Assembly: GCA_017621755.1 (NCBI GenBank)
Contig: JAGASL010000044.1
Span: forward strand, 1-64,000
Direction: 5' to 3'
Origin: Clostridia bacterium
Lineage (GTDB): Bacteria; Bacillota; Clostridia; Oscillospirales; CAG-272
DNA length: 64,000 nucleotides
Shown here: positions 1 through 9,024 of the stretch, piece by piece
How positions within the stretch are numbered: position 1 is the first letter of the stretch
Layout: each line of letters starts with the position of its first letter
The notes under the pieces: model-generated
What the model was told of the DNA's origin: nothing
Seen by the model: the letters and a program-made list of their open reading frames with translations, nothing else
The model's database searches: none
Position numbers and translations under genes: made by a program

Positions 1-579
1 CATAAGGATAGAGGGCTAATCGAACAGCCGACTATTCACGAGGGTGTGATTGCCATAGCGATGGAGCGTAAAGGATATATCTCCGACCGATGTGAGATCA
101 ATCGGCAGATTCGCAAGGACAACAGCTTCTTACGAAACATTATGGATACAATCAAGTATCTATTTAAGACCATCTTTGCCATCGTTGACCGCATTGCCGA
201 CGAGATGGAGGAGGTTCGCGTGAATATGCTCGCTCTTGAATATGACCGTCTCAACGGCTATCCCGACGAGAAAACGATGCAAAAGCATATGCAGACTTAC
301 CGCGCTTTTGAGGCAAAGGCGGCAGACCTCGACCAAGAAAAGCTGAACGAAAAGCGTATGAGCATCCGCCCCGAGAAAGAGAAAAGCGCGAAGAAGCGGA
401 TAACCAATATGTACGGCTATTGCCAAGATAATCTCTTCCGCGCAAGTAAAAATGCGGTTGCCAAGCGATTTGGTGAACAACCTGCGGATGTTGAAAAGCA
501 AGAACCCAATAAACAGACCGTTCCTACACCGAGTTGGCTCAGAGGTAGGAAGAAGAAGGATGATAGAGAGGAGAGATAA
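1..579 (+). CDS. MobA/MobL-type relaxase, C-terminal part (5' end outside window)
   Basis: The frame is open from base 1 and ends at 579. The visible residues begin in the segment typical of the end of the MobA/MobL nicking domain (an H-K-D-R-G-L stretch, then QPTIHEG and MERKG) followed by INRQIRKDN and a basic, helical tail. Relaxases of this family nick the transfer origin of mobilizable plasmids and elements. The catalytic N-terminal part lies outside the window, so activity cannot be judged. A start at GTG 46 is possible by frame alone, but the homologous residues before it argue for a longer protein. It marks the right part of a mobilizable element. Confidence 0.72.
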   Translation, partial: HKDRGLIEQPTIHEGVIAIAMERKGYISDRCEINRQIRKDNSFLRNIMDTIKYLFKTIFAIVDRIADEMEEVRVNMLALEYDRLNGYPDEKTMQKHMQTYRAFEAKAADLDQEKLNEKRMSIRPEKEKSAKKRITNMYGYCQDNLFRASKNAVAKRFGEQPADVEKQEPNKQTVPTPSWLRGRKKKDDREER

Positions 580-583
580 GTAT

Positions 584-611
584 TAAGGCATCGGAGAAAG
601 TCGATGCCTTA
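584..611. terminator. hairpin after relaxase gene
   Basis: A 10-bp inverted repeat (TAAGGCATCG / CGATGCCTTA) lies just after the relaxase stop. A second hairpin (AGCGGAAG / CTTCCGCT) follows at 629-654, next to the stop of the opposing histidine kinase gene. Together they separate the two converging genes. Confidence 0.6.
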
Positions 612-628
612 ATGCTATACTCAAAAAA

Positions 629-654
629 GCGGAAGCGTTTAGAACACTTCCGCT
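629..654. terminator. bidirectional terminator hairpin between converging genes
   Basis: The stem AGCGGAAG / CTTCCGCT is flanked by A-rich sequence on the left and AAAACA on the right. It would give a U-tract to the minus-strand transcript of the kinase gene. Confidence 0.55.
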
Positions 655-660
655 AAAACA

Positions 661-2748
661 TTAGGCAATCGGTAAAATAATAGTAAATATCAATTTGTGG
701 TCTGAATATTCGTAAGTAAGCGAGCCGTTCATAGCTTCAATGTGGCTCTTGCAGATATACAAACCAAGTCCTATATTTTCTTCACCCTCATTACCGGAAT
801 AGTACGGACGAAATACGTCCTTGTCGCCGAAGCCCTTGCCGTTATCCGAAACTGTAATAACACACTTATCGAATTTGCGGTATGCACCAAGCCATATTTT
901 ACTGCAATCTGCGTGTTCGATAGCATTCAGAACGAGATTTTGAAGTACGGATTTCAAAGCGTCGGGCTTGGCAAAAGCACAGGAACGTTTTGCCGAAAAT
1001 TCCATTACGATACCGTTTGCCTCCGCATCGGGTGAAAGCTCGGTGTAAACAGTCTTCAAAATTTCGTCCACCGCTATGTTTACAGGTGTTTCAGCTACGT
1101 ATTTCCGCTTTGCATAATCGGAAACGGTTGAAAGATTTTCGTGTAAATCCGTAACCTTTGCTTCGATAATATCAATGGTTTTGAGTTGTTCCTCATTCTT
1201 TTCTCGCTGCCTCAATATAGAAAGGTAAGTACGAGCAGAGGAAAGCGGCTTTTTCATATCGTGAGAAACGAACTGTAAAATTCTTTCTCGCTCGTCAATA
1301 ATGGCGCGCATATTTCTTGTTTGCAATTCAACCTCTGCCGCAAGATTTGCGGTAAGCTGACGGTTGCGGCGTTCGGATAATATAAATTCTCGGAAACCGA
1401 TTACAAGAATAACACCGAGCATCATTAAGGACAGCCACATAAAAGGACTGTAAAGTACGTTCGTGCTTTCGTAAAAAGAGAACATTGCATAACCGGCAAG
1501 GACAACGGATAAGGCGTTGTTGATACACAAATCAAAGCGGTTTCCGCGTAGAATTTCAATAATGGAAAAGCCAAGAATGACAAGACTTGTGATTACGCCG
1601 ATAATTTGATATGCAAGCGTAATGGCTTCTGCGTTTGCAATATTCACAAGCGGAACGGAGAAAGCAAGTCCCATATAAACAAGCGACAAAACGATAGCGG
1701 TATATTTCACGGGAATTTTTGCAAAGAAATTAGGCAAGGTAAAACCTGCACCAATCAGAAATATTCCGACAGCCGCAGAGCGAACAGCTAACCATAAATA
1801 TGGTGAATTAGTCGCTCCGACAAGTGACATTGAGGCATACACAAAGGTTATAATACCTGCGGCAAAAACAAGTTGAGGAACAAACGCGGTTGCACGCTTC
1901 AAAATACAAACGAATACGAAAATAAAGAAAGTAATGAGAGCCAAAAGACCTGTAATCAATTTGAAATTGCTGCCGCCGTCAAGAATAGCGCGTACATCTT
2001 CATCAATACCGATAATAGGAGTTCCGACAAATCCGACCTGTTTTCCTTCCTCTGCTTCATAGTGAATGGTAACGATACAGCCGTTTTGAATTGGGTTTTC
2101 ACTCCAAGCTCTGTTTGATACAATCAACGGAATATCAAGAAAAATGCCTTCCGTTCCGTCTGCGTGGACCACCGTTTCATCATAAGCGAGCTCTTGATCC
2201 GTCGTTGCATATTTCACGGAATCAAAACCCGTCAGCGTTCCCATAGAAGCTTCGTGTTGCACACGAACGAATGCGTTGCAGGCTGAAAGCATAGGCGGCA
2301 GATACATCGTAAGGTGCAACCGTTCATCATCACCTATGTACTCGGCATAGGGGGCAAGATCTTCTTCCCACGTTCCGTTTGCGGGATTGATACCCTCAAT
2401 GTTTGTAATTACGTATCGAAGCGTACCTTTTGAAGCAAGAGCTTCGCCATTATGCTCATTGCTGATAGCATTTGACGATATTTCCGCATACTCGTTCGGA
2501 TAGTAATTGTATGCGATCAGTCTTTTAACCTCAAAAAGATCGGTTACCTTAACCGTGGTTGCCGTATGTGTTTCGGTAATGGGAACTTTATTTTCTCTGT
2601 CGTAACCGACCTGTATTTCATAGGTGGTATCGTGCGAGGGGGCTATATCTATGTTCCTTTCTTCCGCCATTGGCAAAAGGACGGATATCAGCGTACCGAT
2701 TATAAGTATGACCGCAAAAATAGCAAGTGATAAAGATTTTTTCTTCAT
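661..2748 (-). CDS. sensor histidine kinase with seven-helix membrane module (7TMR-DISM-like)
   Basis: About 695 residues. An N-terminal membrane helix (LAIFAVILIIGTLISVLL) is followed by an extracellular region of roughly 230 residues, then about seven hydrophobic helices, a coiled segment (LAAEVELQTRNMRAIIDERE) and a HisKA/HATPase_c core. The phospho-accepting histidine is near residue 496 in FVSHDMKKP. The N box (NLVLNAIEHA), G1 (DNGKGFG) and G2 (GLGLYICK) are intact. I chose the ATG at 2748 because GGGAGG precedes it by six bases. That ATG overlaps the stop of the regulator gene (ATGA), so the two are translationally coupled. The extracellular layout resembles 7TMR-DISM receptors; the ligand is unknown. 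Confidence 0.85.
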   Translation of the reverse strand: MKKKSLSLAIFAVILIIGTLISVLLPMAEERNIDIAPSHDTTYEIQVGYDRENKVPITETHTATTVKVTDLFEVKRLIAYNYYPNEYAEISSNAISNEHNGEALASKGTLRYVITNIEGINPANGTWEEDLAPYAEYIGDDERLHLTMYLPPMLSACNAFVRVQHEASMGTLTGFDSVKYATTDQELAYDETVVHADGTEGIFLDIPLIVSNRAWSENPIQNGCIVTIHYEAEEGKQVGFVGTPIIGIDEDVRAILDGGSNFKLITGLLALITFFIFVFVCILKRATAFVPQLVFAAGIITFVYASMSLVGATNSPYLWLAVRSAAVGIFLIGAGFTLPNFFAKIPVKYTAIVLSLVYMGLAFSVPLVNIANAEAITLAYQIIGVITSLVILGFSIIEILRGNRFDLCINNALSVVLAGYAMFSFYESTNVLYSPFMWLSLMMLGVILVIGFREFILSERRNRQLTANLAAEVELQTRNMRAIIDERERILQFVSHDMKKPLSSARTYLSILRQREKNEEQLKTIDIIEAKVTDLHENLSTVSDYAKRKYVAETPVNIAVDEILKTVYTELSPDAEANGIVMEFSAKRSCAFAKPDALKSVLQNLVLNAIEHADCSKIWLGAYRKFDKCVITVSDNGKGFGDKDVFRPYYSGNEGEENIGLGLYICKSHIEAMNGSLTYEYSDHKLIFTIILPIA

Positions 2749-3419
2749 TGCTGTTCCTCCCCTGTAAAACAATATCCTTTTCCAAATTCGGTATGTATCA
2801 TTTTCACATTTCCGCAGGCGTTTGTCAGCTTGATGCGGAGCGTGGATATATGCCTTTTTATTGTCGTTGTGTTAAGACTTTTCATTTTCCAAACGTTTTC
2901 GTAAATTTCGCTTGGCAAAAAATATTGCCCTGCGTGTGTAATTAGAAACAACAAAATATTAAATTCGGACGAGGTGAGAGAAATCGTTTTATCTTGAAAG
3001 GTGCAGGTGCGTTTAACGGCGTTTACCGTCAATCCGTTTTCGGTAATAATTGCTTTTTGTATCGGCAACAGACGTAAGTCAAGACGCATTTCAAGCAGCT
3101 TTGGCGAACACGGCTTTACCACGTAATCAAGAGCCCCTTGTGTAAATCCTTCCATCATAGATTCTTCCGAGCCTATATCAGATAAAATTACAACGGGTGG
3201 CAAGCTATCCACAGCATTAAACAAGTTGATTCCGTTGCCGTCGGGTAATATCAGGTCGAGAATGATACCGTCATAGGTATTGTTTTTCGCAAGCTCTATC
3301 CCTTCAGCAAGCGTTGTTGCGGTATAGACTTGGTTTTTCATGCTAAAATACGTGCTTAATTCGTTTAGCTCTTCGATATTATCTTCTATAATGAGAAGTT
3401 TTCTGTATTCAACAGCCAT
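2745..3419 (-). CDS. OmpR/PhoB-family response regulator
   Basis: 224 residues from the ATG at 3419, chosen because AGAGGTG lies six bases upstream; an upstream in-frame start lacks a ribosome site. The receiver domain has the acidic pair E12-D13 and phospho-acceptor D55 (ILDLILPDG). The C-terminal winged helix is recognisable (LTSSEFNILLFL and the recognition segment TTIKRHISTLRIKL). It forms an operon with the kinase downstream and is divergent from the surface protein gene at 3619. The intergenic space contains a tandem 10-bp repeat, so control of that surface gene, and perhaps of itself, is the likely role. Confidence 0.88.
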   Translation of the reverse strand: MAVEYRKLLIIEDNIEELNELSTYFSMKNQVYTATTLAEGIELAKNNTYDGIILDLILPDGNGINLFNAVDSLPPVVILSDIGSEESMMEGFTQGALDYVVKPCSPKLLEMRLDLRLLPIQKAIITENGLTVNAVKRTCTFQDKTISLTSSEFNILLFLITHAGQYFLPSEIYENVWKMKSLNTTTIKRHISTLRIKLTNACGNVKMIHTEFGKGYCFTGEEQQ

Positions 3420-3500
3420 CTTGCACCTCTTTTCTTCAATTTTTACTATCCTTTTTCTTATTATATCATATTTTATTGAATGATTCAATCTCTTTCAACC

Positions 3501-3520
3501 GGTTACGATTGGTTACGATT
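3501..3520. promoter_or_regulatory. tandem 10-bp repeat, candidate OmpR-type operator
   Basis: GGTTACGATT occurs twice in immediate succession. OmpR-family regulators bind direct half-sites spaced one helical turn apart. The repeat lies between the divergent regulator (start 3419) and surface protein (start 3619). It is about 35 bp upstream of a -10-like TAAAAT at 3555-3560 that has no good -35, as expected for an activated promoter. Confidence 0.5.
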
Positions 3521-3618
3521 TCATTCGTGCCAATTCATTTTTCCAAAAATGTGATAAAATCTAAGCAGTAAACTTAAAATGTTAAGTTGATTGTCAAAAA
3601 ACGAAAGGAGATATCTTT

Positions 3619-6591
3619 ATGAAAAACGGAAAAAGACTCACAAATCTTTTAATTGTTTTATTTAGTGTGGTAATGTTGGTCGGGTTGTTGCCTACCACTG
3701 TGATGGCAGAGGAGCCGACTTATACGGAATGGACTTCCACCGATGCCATGCCCACCGCGGCCGGCTATTACTATCTGTCCGGCGATGTGACTCTTAACAT
3801 TTTATGGTCAACGCCTGCCGGGGATATTTTCATAGACCTGAAAGGACATAACATTACGGCAAGCGATTACTGTGTTATCGATGTTAAGAGCGATACAACT
3901 CTGAGCATCATCGACTCTGTGGGTAACGGCTCTATCAACAACACTGCTGCGGAAAACGTCAATGCCACATACAGCATCTATAATAGCGGCACCGTTAGCA
4001 TAAGTGGCGGTATTGTCAGCTCCGCAGGCGACGAAAGCAATATGTACGGTATTTATAATAACGGCGGAATCGTTAACGTCAGCGGTACTGCTCAGGTTAA
4101 AGGTGAAACCGGCGGTATCTGGAATTCCGGCGCTGTGAATATCAGTGGCGGCAGTGTTGTCGGTGGTTGGGTTGGCATCCTTAATGCAACCGGAGGCACT
4201 GTAAATGTGACGGGCGGTGAGGTCATAGGAACCGAAACTGCAAGTTTTGCTATCCAAAACTCAGGATCGGTCACTGTCAGCAACACCGGAAAAGTTAATG
4301 GTTATTCCGGCGGAGTACATAATTTTGAAGATGCCGAGATTACCGTAAACGGTGGCTCCGTTACCGGAAAGATGTACGGCATCTTAAACATAGGTCACGT
4401 TGCTATCAATGGCGGCGATATCAAAGGAGGCGCAGATAGCATTTCTAATGTTTCCTATGGTATTATGAACGAGGGGAGCGTTGTTATTAACGGCGGAACC
4501 GTGGCAGGTGGCTATTACAACGCCGGAGCCGCCGGCTATGGCATTTGGAACGATACGAATGCTTCAGCCACGATCAGCGGTGGCACCATCACAGGTACCA
4601 CGTACATATCTTCCGAAACAAAGCTCGCCTGTGGAATCTACATTGACACCAGTACTGTTACCGTGAATGGCGGCACTGTCAAGGGTACCGACCGTAGCGG
4701 CGGTGGTTCCAATGCCTACGGTGTCTTTGTTAACGACGGATCACTAAACCTTGGCGGTGACTTCACCATTACTGTTAGCTCAGGTGGTAAGGATATCTAC
4801 CTTGCCTCAACGGATGATGTTATCATCATTGAAAACGTCCTCACCTTTTCGGATGTGATCAGCGTCAGCATGAAGACTCTCGGTGTATTCACCTATGGTT
4901 GGGACACCTATATGTCGAGTGCTGATTCGAGCAATTATTTTGTCAGTGCCTATGCTGAGTACGTTGTGCTTAAGGAAACCTCATCGAGCGAGCTTATGCT
5001 TAGCGAAAAGCCCCCAGAAGCAAAATGGGGTGCGTCCGCAGATGCTCTTACAGAAAGCGGAACGTTGGCAGATGCCTTGAGTGAAGCACAGGGTTCGAAT
5101 ACCGACATATATATTCAGCTTCAATCGGATGCCGAGCTTAGCCGTCCGTACTCTTTTGAAAAAGGCACGGATGTTATGATCACTCTCGATCTTAACGGAC
5201 ACGATATATCGGCGTCTCTTAGCGGTTATAATCGACTTTTTGGAATTGGGGACGTAGGCAGCGGCGGCTCGACTTACGGAAATTTAACTCTGACGGATAC
5301 CTCGTCGGGGGATAAAGGAAGTATTACAGCGAACGCCTATATCGTTTATATGTATCACGGCAGTACCTTGCGTATAGGCAGCGGTATCAGCGTTGTGTCC
5401 ACGGGTGGATACGCGCTTCGATTTGAGGGCGGTACAGTTACGGTCGAGGAGGGCGGATTTTCGGCAACCTCTGCAGACAGTAACGCCATCTATATGAACG
5501 GTGCCACCTTGAACGGCAATAATATTTCTTTTACTGCAATCACGAACAGTGATTATTATTCCACGGCGGCGATTTATGTAGACCAAGGCGATGTTACGGG
5601 ACTTAATGCTACCGTCACCGGTCCGACCGCTTTGAGCTTGGGACACAGTTATTCTTCAAAGATCTTTAACGTAGAAATTACGGGCGGAACGTATACGGGC
5701 ACCCAATATTACGCTATTGTAATAAATAACGAAAGCGGCGAAAATTCTTCGCTTTCGCTGAAAGGCGGTACTTTCGTCGCCGATACGGAAGCGGATGGTG
5801 TTATTAACCTTTACGATAGTGGAACCGTCTTGAATACATACGGTGCTCTTTTGGCAGAAAATTACGCTTATACCGACGGCGTTAGCCCTGCGGCGATAAC
5901 AAATGAAACAAAGCTCTCCGAAGCAAGAACGCTTGTAGTTAAGAATAAGAGCGAGCTTCCCACAGGAAAAACCATTATCAGTATTGAAAAGACCGCTACA
6001 AACGGACTTGTTGATACCTATACCGTTACCTATGACGATGGTTCTACCTACGAGTTTACCGTAACGAACGGTAAGGCAGGACAGCCCGGCGAAAATGGTA
6101 ATCACGGAAAAACTCCTACCTTCAAGATTGAAACGGGTGAATTGAAAGTATCCTACGATGACGGTTCAACTTGGACATCTCTCGGAAACGTGACGGGCAC
6201 TCCCGGTGCTACCGGACGAGAAGTTCAGCTTCAAGTGAACGGCGGATATATCCAATGGAAATACGAAGGTGACTCCGCTTGGACGAATCTCGTTTCTCTT
6301 GAAACACTGGTCGGTTCGGACGGTCGTGAGGTGACCTTCCGCGTAGAAGACGGATACATTCAATGGCAATATGTTGGTGACACGACTTGGACAAACCTGA
6401 TTTCTCTCGGTTCTCTTACCGGAGAAAAGGGAGATAAGGGCGATGATGGACGCGAGGTGACCTTCCAAGTGGCAAACGGATATCACCCCTCAACTTCGTA
6501 TCAATACAGAGACAAACGAGTGGGAGGTTTCTTACGACAATGGCACAACTTGGATTTCTCTCGGAGTAAAAGCTACGGGAGAAAAAGGTGA
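3619..6591 (+). CDS. secreted beta-helix surface protein (frame breaks near C-terminus)
   Basis: 990 residues as read. The ribosome site AAAGGAG precedes the ATG. A signal peptide (residues 1-30, hydrophobic LLIVLFSVVMLVGLL, cut near VMAEEP) leads into two right-handed beta-helix-like regions rich in short repeats of the type GGTVNVSGG/NGGSVTG (about residues 60-420 and 480-750). Then come three copies of a roughly 45-residue unit with GREV and GYIQW (from 6218) and short collagen-like GEKGDKGDD stretches. After GREVTFQVANGY the frame goes astray: the last 36 residues look unlike the rest, and the natural continuation lies in the next frame (6482-6805). Likely an adhesin controlled by the adjacent two-component system. 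Confidence 0.75.
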   Translation: MKNGKRLTNLLIVLFSVVMLVGLLPTTVMAEEPTYTEWTSTDAMPTAAGYYYLSGDVTLNILWSTPAGDIFIDLKGHNITASDYCVIDVKSDTTLSIIDSVGNGSINNTAAENVNATYSIYNSGTVSISGGIVSSAGDESNMYGIYNNGGIVNVSGTAQVKGETGGIWNSGAVNISGGSVVGGWVGILNATGGTVNVTGGEVIGTETASFAIQNSGSVTVSNTGKVNGYSGGVHNFEDAEITVNGGSVTGKMYGILNIGHVAINGGDIKGGADSISNVSYGIMNEGSVVINGGTVAGGYYNAGAAGYGIWNDTNASATISGGTITGTTYISSETKLACGIYIDTSTVTVNGGTVKGTDRSGGGSNAYGVFVNDGSLNLGGDFTITVSSGGKDIYLASTDDVIIIENVLTFSDVISVSMKTLGVFTYGWDTYMSSADSSNYFVSAYAEYVVLKETSSSELMLSEKPPEAKWGASADALTESGTLADALSEAQGSNTDIYIQLQSDAELSRPYSFEKGTDVMITLDLNGHDISASLSGYNRLFGIGDVGSGGSTYGNLTLTDTSSGDKGSITANAYIVYMYHGSTLRIGSGISVVSTGGYALRFEGGTVTVEEGGFSATSADSNAIYMNGATLNGNNISFTAITNSDYYSTAAIYVDQGDVTGLNATVTGPTALSLGHSYSSKIFNVEITGGTYTGTQYYAIVINNESGENSSLSLKGGTFVADTEADGVINLYDSGTVLNTYGALLAENYAYTDGVSPAAITNETKLSEARTLVVKNKSELPTGKTIISIEKTATNGLVDTYTVTYDDGSTYEFTVTNGKAGQPGENGNHGKTPTFKIETGELKVSYDDGSTWTSLGNVTGTPGATGREVQLQVNGGYIQWKYEGDSAWTNLVSLETLVGSDGREVTFRVEDGYIQWQYVGDTTWTNLISLGSLTGEKGDKGDDGREVTFQVANGYHPSTSYQYRDKRVGGFLRQWHNLDFSRSKSYGRKR

Positions 6592-6805
6592 TAAGGGCGA
6601 CAAGGGCGATACTGGTGCCGCAGGTGCGGACGGTAAGGATGGCATCGACGGTAAAGACGGTATTGATGGCAAAGACGGAGCGGTCATAGATAAAGGCGCT
6701 GACGGGTTGGTTATAGTGGCAATTATAATCGGTTGTATCGCTATTTCCGGTGAAATTGCATTCCTTGTATACGCCATTATCAAAAAAAGAAAAGGCGAAA
6801 AGTAA
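6482..6805 (+). pseudogene. out-of-frame C-terminal stalk and membrane anchor of the surface protein
   Basis: Reading from 6482 in the next frame restores the protein: ITPQLRINTETNEWEVSYDN, a TWISLG repeat end, a collagen-like stretch of GDKGDTG and GKDGID triplets, a hydrophobic segment (LVIVAIIIGCIAISGEIAFL) and a basic tail (KKRKGEK) before TAA at 6803-6805. Loss of two bases in the ATAT run at about 6480-6483 would explain the break. As read, the protein would lack its anchor and be released. A sequencing or assembly error cannot be excluded. Confidence 0.7.
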
Positions 6806-6857
6806 ATAATTCTGTAAATCCGAGATGTGTATAGTACGCAAAGGATTAAAACAAATC

Positions 6858-6890
6858 AGGGCGGCAGGCTACATTGTAGCTTGCCGCCCT
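6858..6890 (+). terminator. hairpin after the surface protein
   Basis: A long GC-rich inverted repeat (AGGGCGGCAGGCTAC / GTAGCTTGCCGCCCT, one G-T pair) lies about 50 bases after the restored stop. The following tract (TGTAATAATG) is poor in T, so termination may be weak. Confidence 0.55.
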
Positions 6891-6977
6891 TGTAATAATG
6901 TAAAAACGATTCAAATCAATAAATATCAGATCGCTTTTGTGAAAAATATGTAAACATTTAATTCTTTCCCTTGACAA

Positions 6978-7649
6978 ATGTTATCAGAGGACAGCATTTT
7001 TGCCAATTACTCTCGTCCAAGAAGCGAGCGCGACGGAGACGAATGGTCGGCCATCGCCGCCTGGTCCTTCTGCGCGTCAAGGATCATGGATTATATCGTT
7101 ACCGATCCCACCTTTGACAAAGATAACGTCGCCATAGCCGGTCACTCCAGAGGCGGCAAGACCGCTCTGTGGACAGGTGCCACCGACCCTCGCTTCCGTT
7201 TTGTCATTTCCAATTCCTCGGGCTGTATGGGCGCGGCCATGCTCAGAGGAAAATGCGGCGAGCATCTTGACTACATCACCACCCACACCGATTGGTTCTG
7301 CAAGAATCTCGATGCTTACGTTGAGAACGAGGAAATGCTCCCCGTAGATCAGCATATGCTCCTTGCTCTGATCGCCCCAAGGCTGCTTTACATTGAGTCG
7401 AATTCTCTTGACGATTGGGCAGACCCCGCCGCCGAAAGGCGCTCGGCAAGACTGGCCTCCGAGGTCTACCGACTTTACGGTAAGCGCGGCGTTGTGCTCC
7501 CCGCCGACGATGCCGCAGTCCAAGTGGAGAAGGCGTACCACGCAGGAAGTATCGGTTACCACGTATCCGAAGGCGAGCACAGAATCACCGCCTCCGACTG
7601 GGAAAAGTTTCTCTCATTCTGGGAAAAGAAAAGGAGTATAGGAAAATGA
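6978..7649 (+). CDS. N-terminally truncated CE15-like (glucuronoyl) esterase
   Basis: 223 residues resembling only the C-terminal half of CE15-family esterases (usually about 400 residues). DEWSAIAAWSFCASRIMDYI is followed by the nucleophile elbow GHSRGGK (Ser57), a TALWTGATDPRF motif, and a C-terminal GEHRIT with the likely catalytic His201. A TGA stop sits two codons before the ATG, there is no ribosome site, and the roughly 180 residues normally preceding are missing. Base composition changes just upstream. I read this as a 3' remnant cut off by the arrival or loss of the mobile block to its left. Its stop overlaps the next ATG (ATGA), a trace of an original operon. Confidence 0.65.
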   Translation: MLSEDSIFANYSRPRSERDGDEWSAIAAWSFCASRIMDYIVTDPTFDKDNVAIAGHSRGGKTALWTGATDPRFRFVISNSSGCMGAAMLRGKCGEHLDYITTHTDWFCKNLDAYVENEEMLPVDQHMLLALIAPRLLYIESNSLDDWADPAAERRSARLASEVYRLYGKRGVVLPADDAAVQVEKAYHAGSIGYHVSEGEHRITASDWEKFLSFWEKKRSIGK

Positions 7650-8812
7650 AGATCCTATTTGCGTCGGATTACGGCATCGGAAAGCCCGACACCCCCTACA
7701 ACAAGGATTTCGTCGAATCCGCCTTGCGGGAAGCCAAGGAAGCAATGGCAGCGGCAGATTTCCGTATGCTGAACCTTGAAAAGCTTTTCTTGGGGAGCGG
7801 CGACCCCATCTCTAAAAGCGGGCCCAACATCGGCATGCCCCGAGAGATGATAGAATCCCTCAAATATATGAAAATTGACACGGTAGGTCTTGCCAATAAC
7901 CATAGCGGAGACTTCGGCGGCGAAAACATTCTCTACAACCTGAATTATCTTAAGGAAAACGGCATTTCCTACGCAGGCGGCGGCAAGGATATCGACGAAG
8001 CCTATCTCCCCGCAGTCTTTGAGAAGGACGGCGTTCGCGTCTCGGTTATCGTGGTTTGCGAGAACGAGTTCGGTATGGCCGACCGGAACACACCGGGGGC
8101 GGCCGGCTTCGACTTTTTCAGAACCGTAAGGCTCATAAAAGCCGAGAAAAAAACCTCCGATTACGTAGTGGTATACTTCCACGGCGGAAACGAGGGAAAC
8201 CCCTTCCCCTCCCCCCTCAAGAGGGAGACCTACCGCTACTTCGTCGAGGCAGGCGCCGATGCGGTGGTCGCCATGCATACCCACTGCCCCCAAGGCTACG
8301 AGTACTATCGGGGCAAGCCTATCATCTATAGCATGGGCAACTTCTTCTTCACCTCGTCCAACCCCAATTCGGGATCCAAAACCAATCCTGACAACTGTTG
8401 GTGGTACGGATATATGGCAAGCCTTGAATTTCGTGACGGAAAGGTAACCTTCGAACCCATTCCCTACAAATTCACCTCCGAGACAATGGAGATCCTTCGG
8501 GGCGAAAGAAAGGAAAATTTCCTTCGGTACCTTGACCGTGTTTCCGAGCCCATCAAGGACGAAAAGGAAATAAAACGTCTTTTCCGAGGCTGGTCGCTCA
8601 TGGTGGGGCCGACTTACGCCGCCTTCTTCAATTACTCCCCCGAGATGCAAGGTAACAAGAAGCTTTCCCGCCACCTTAAAAACAATATGAGTTGCGAGGC
8701 GCACAACGAGCTTCTCGTCTCTTATATGAATATGTGCTACAACGGCATCACCGAGGAAGACAAAAAATGCAAGGAAGAAATAAGGGAACTGCAGTTCATA
8801 TCCGTTGACTGA
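7646..8812 (+). CDS. CapA-family (PGA_cap) metallophosphoesterase-like protein
   Basis: 388 residues without a signal peptide. Features of the CapA fold: LFASDYGIG near the start, MLNLEKLF, the GLANNHSGDFG motif, YAGGGKDIDEAY, VVYFHGGNEG, VVAMHTHCPQG and IIYSMGNFFF. These are the metal-site and core motifs of the poly-gamma-glutamate capsule protein family, a branch of calcineurin-like phosphoesterases. Its partner genes capB and capC are absent, so a role in capsule synthesis is not supported. Small-molecule or polymer phosphoester cleavage is more plausible. The ATG overlaps the stop of the truncated esterase. Confidence 0.8.
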   Translation: MKILFASDYGIGKPDTPYNKDFVESALREAKEAMAAADFRMLNLEKLFLGSGDPISKSGPNIGMPREMIESLKYMKIDTVGLANNHSGDFGGENILYNLNYLKENGISYAGGGKDIDEAYLPAVFEKDGVRVSVIVVCENEFGMADRNTPGAAGFDFFRTVRLIKAEKKTSDYVVVYFHGGNEGNPFPSPLKRETYRYFVEAGADAVVAMHTHCPQGYEYYRGKPIIYSMGNFFFTSSNPNSGSKTNPDNCWWYGYMASLEFRDGKVTFEPIPYKFTSETMEILRGERKENFLRYLDRVSEPIKDEKEIKRLFRGWSLMVGPTYAAFFNYSPEMQGNKKLSRHLKNNMSCEAHNELLVSYMNMCYNGITEEDKKCKEEIRELQFISVD

Positions 8813-8978
8813 TCGTTGCTCCCTTATAGCATTTTATAAAGTATCATCCTCAAGAAAGCATGAAAGCGATTTTAACGTGACGGTTTTTCCGTCTGTCGGT
8901 CGGAAAGCTCTACGGTTTTTGCCTTCAAACCCTTGTCCTGTCAAGGCTTGGGGAGACAGGTCAAAACGCTATGATCAG

Positions 8979-9024
8979 CTCATAACCCGGAGGTCGTGAG
9001 GTTCAAATCCCACCCCCGCAACCA
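8979..9024 (+). pseudogene. 3' fragment of elongator tRNA-Met (CAU)
   Basis: The sequence CTCATAACCCGGAGGTCGT, a T-loop TTCAAAT, an acceptor strand CCCCCGC and an encoded CCA end match the anticodon-to-3' half of elongator tRNA-Met. The 5' half does not pair: no GCGGGG acceptor strand or D arm precedes it, and the T stem carries an extra A. It cannot fold as a functional tRNA. Such 3' remnants are typical scars of elements that integrate into tRNA genes. Confidence 0.6.

Noticed and set aside
7655-8704. A 349-codon open frame antisense to the CapA-like gene
   Set aside because: The sense frame has clear family motifs and a coupled start; the antisense product has none.
7646-8812. Capsule (poly-gamma-glutamate) synthesis locus
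   Set aside because: Only the CapA-like protein is present; ligase and membrane partners are absent.
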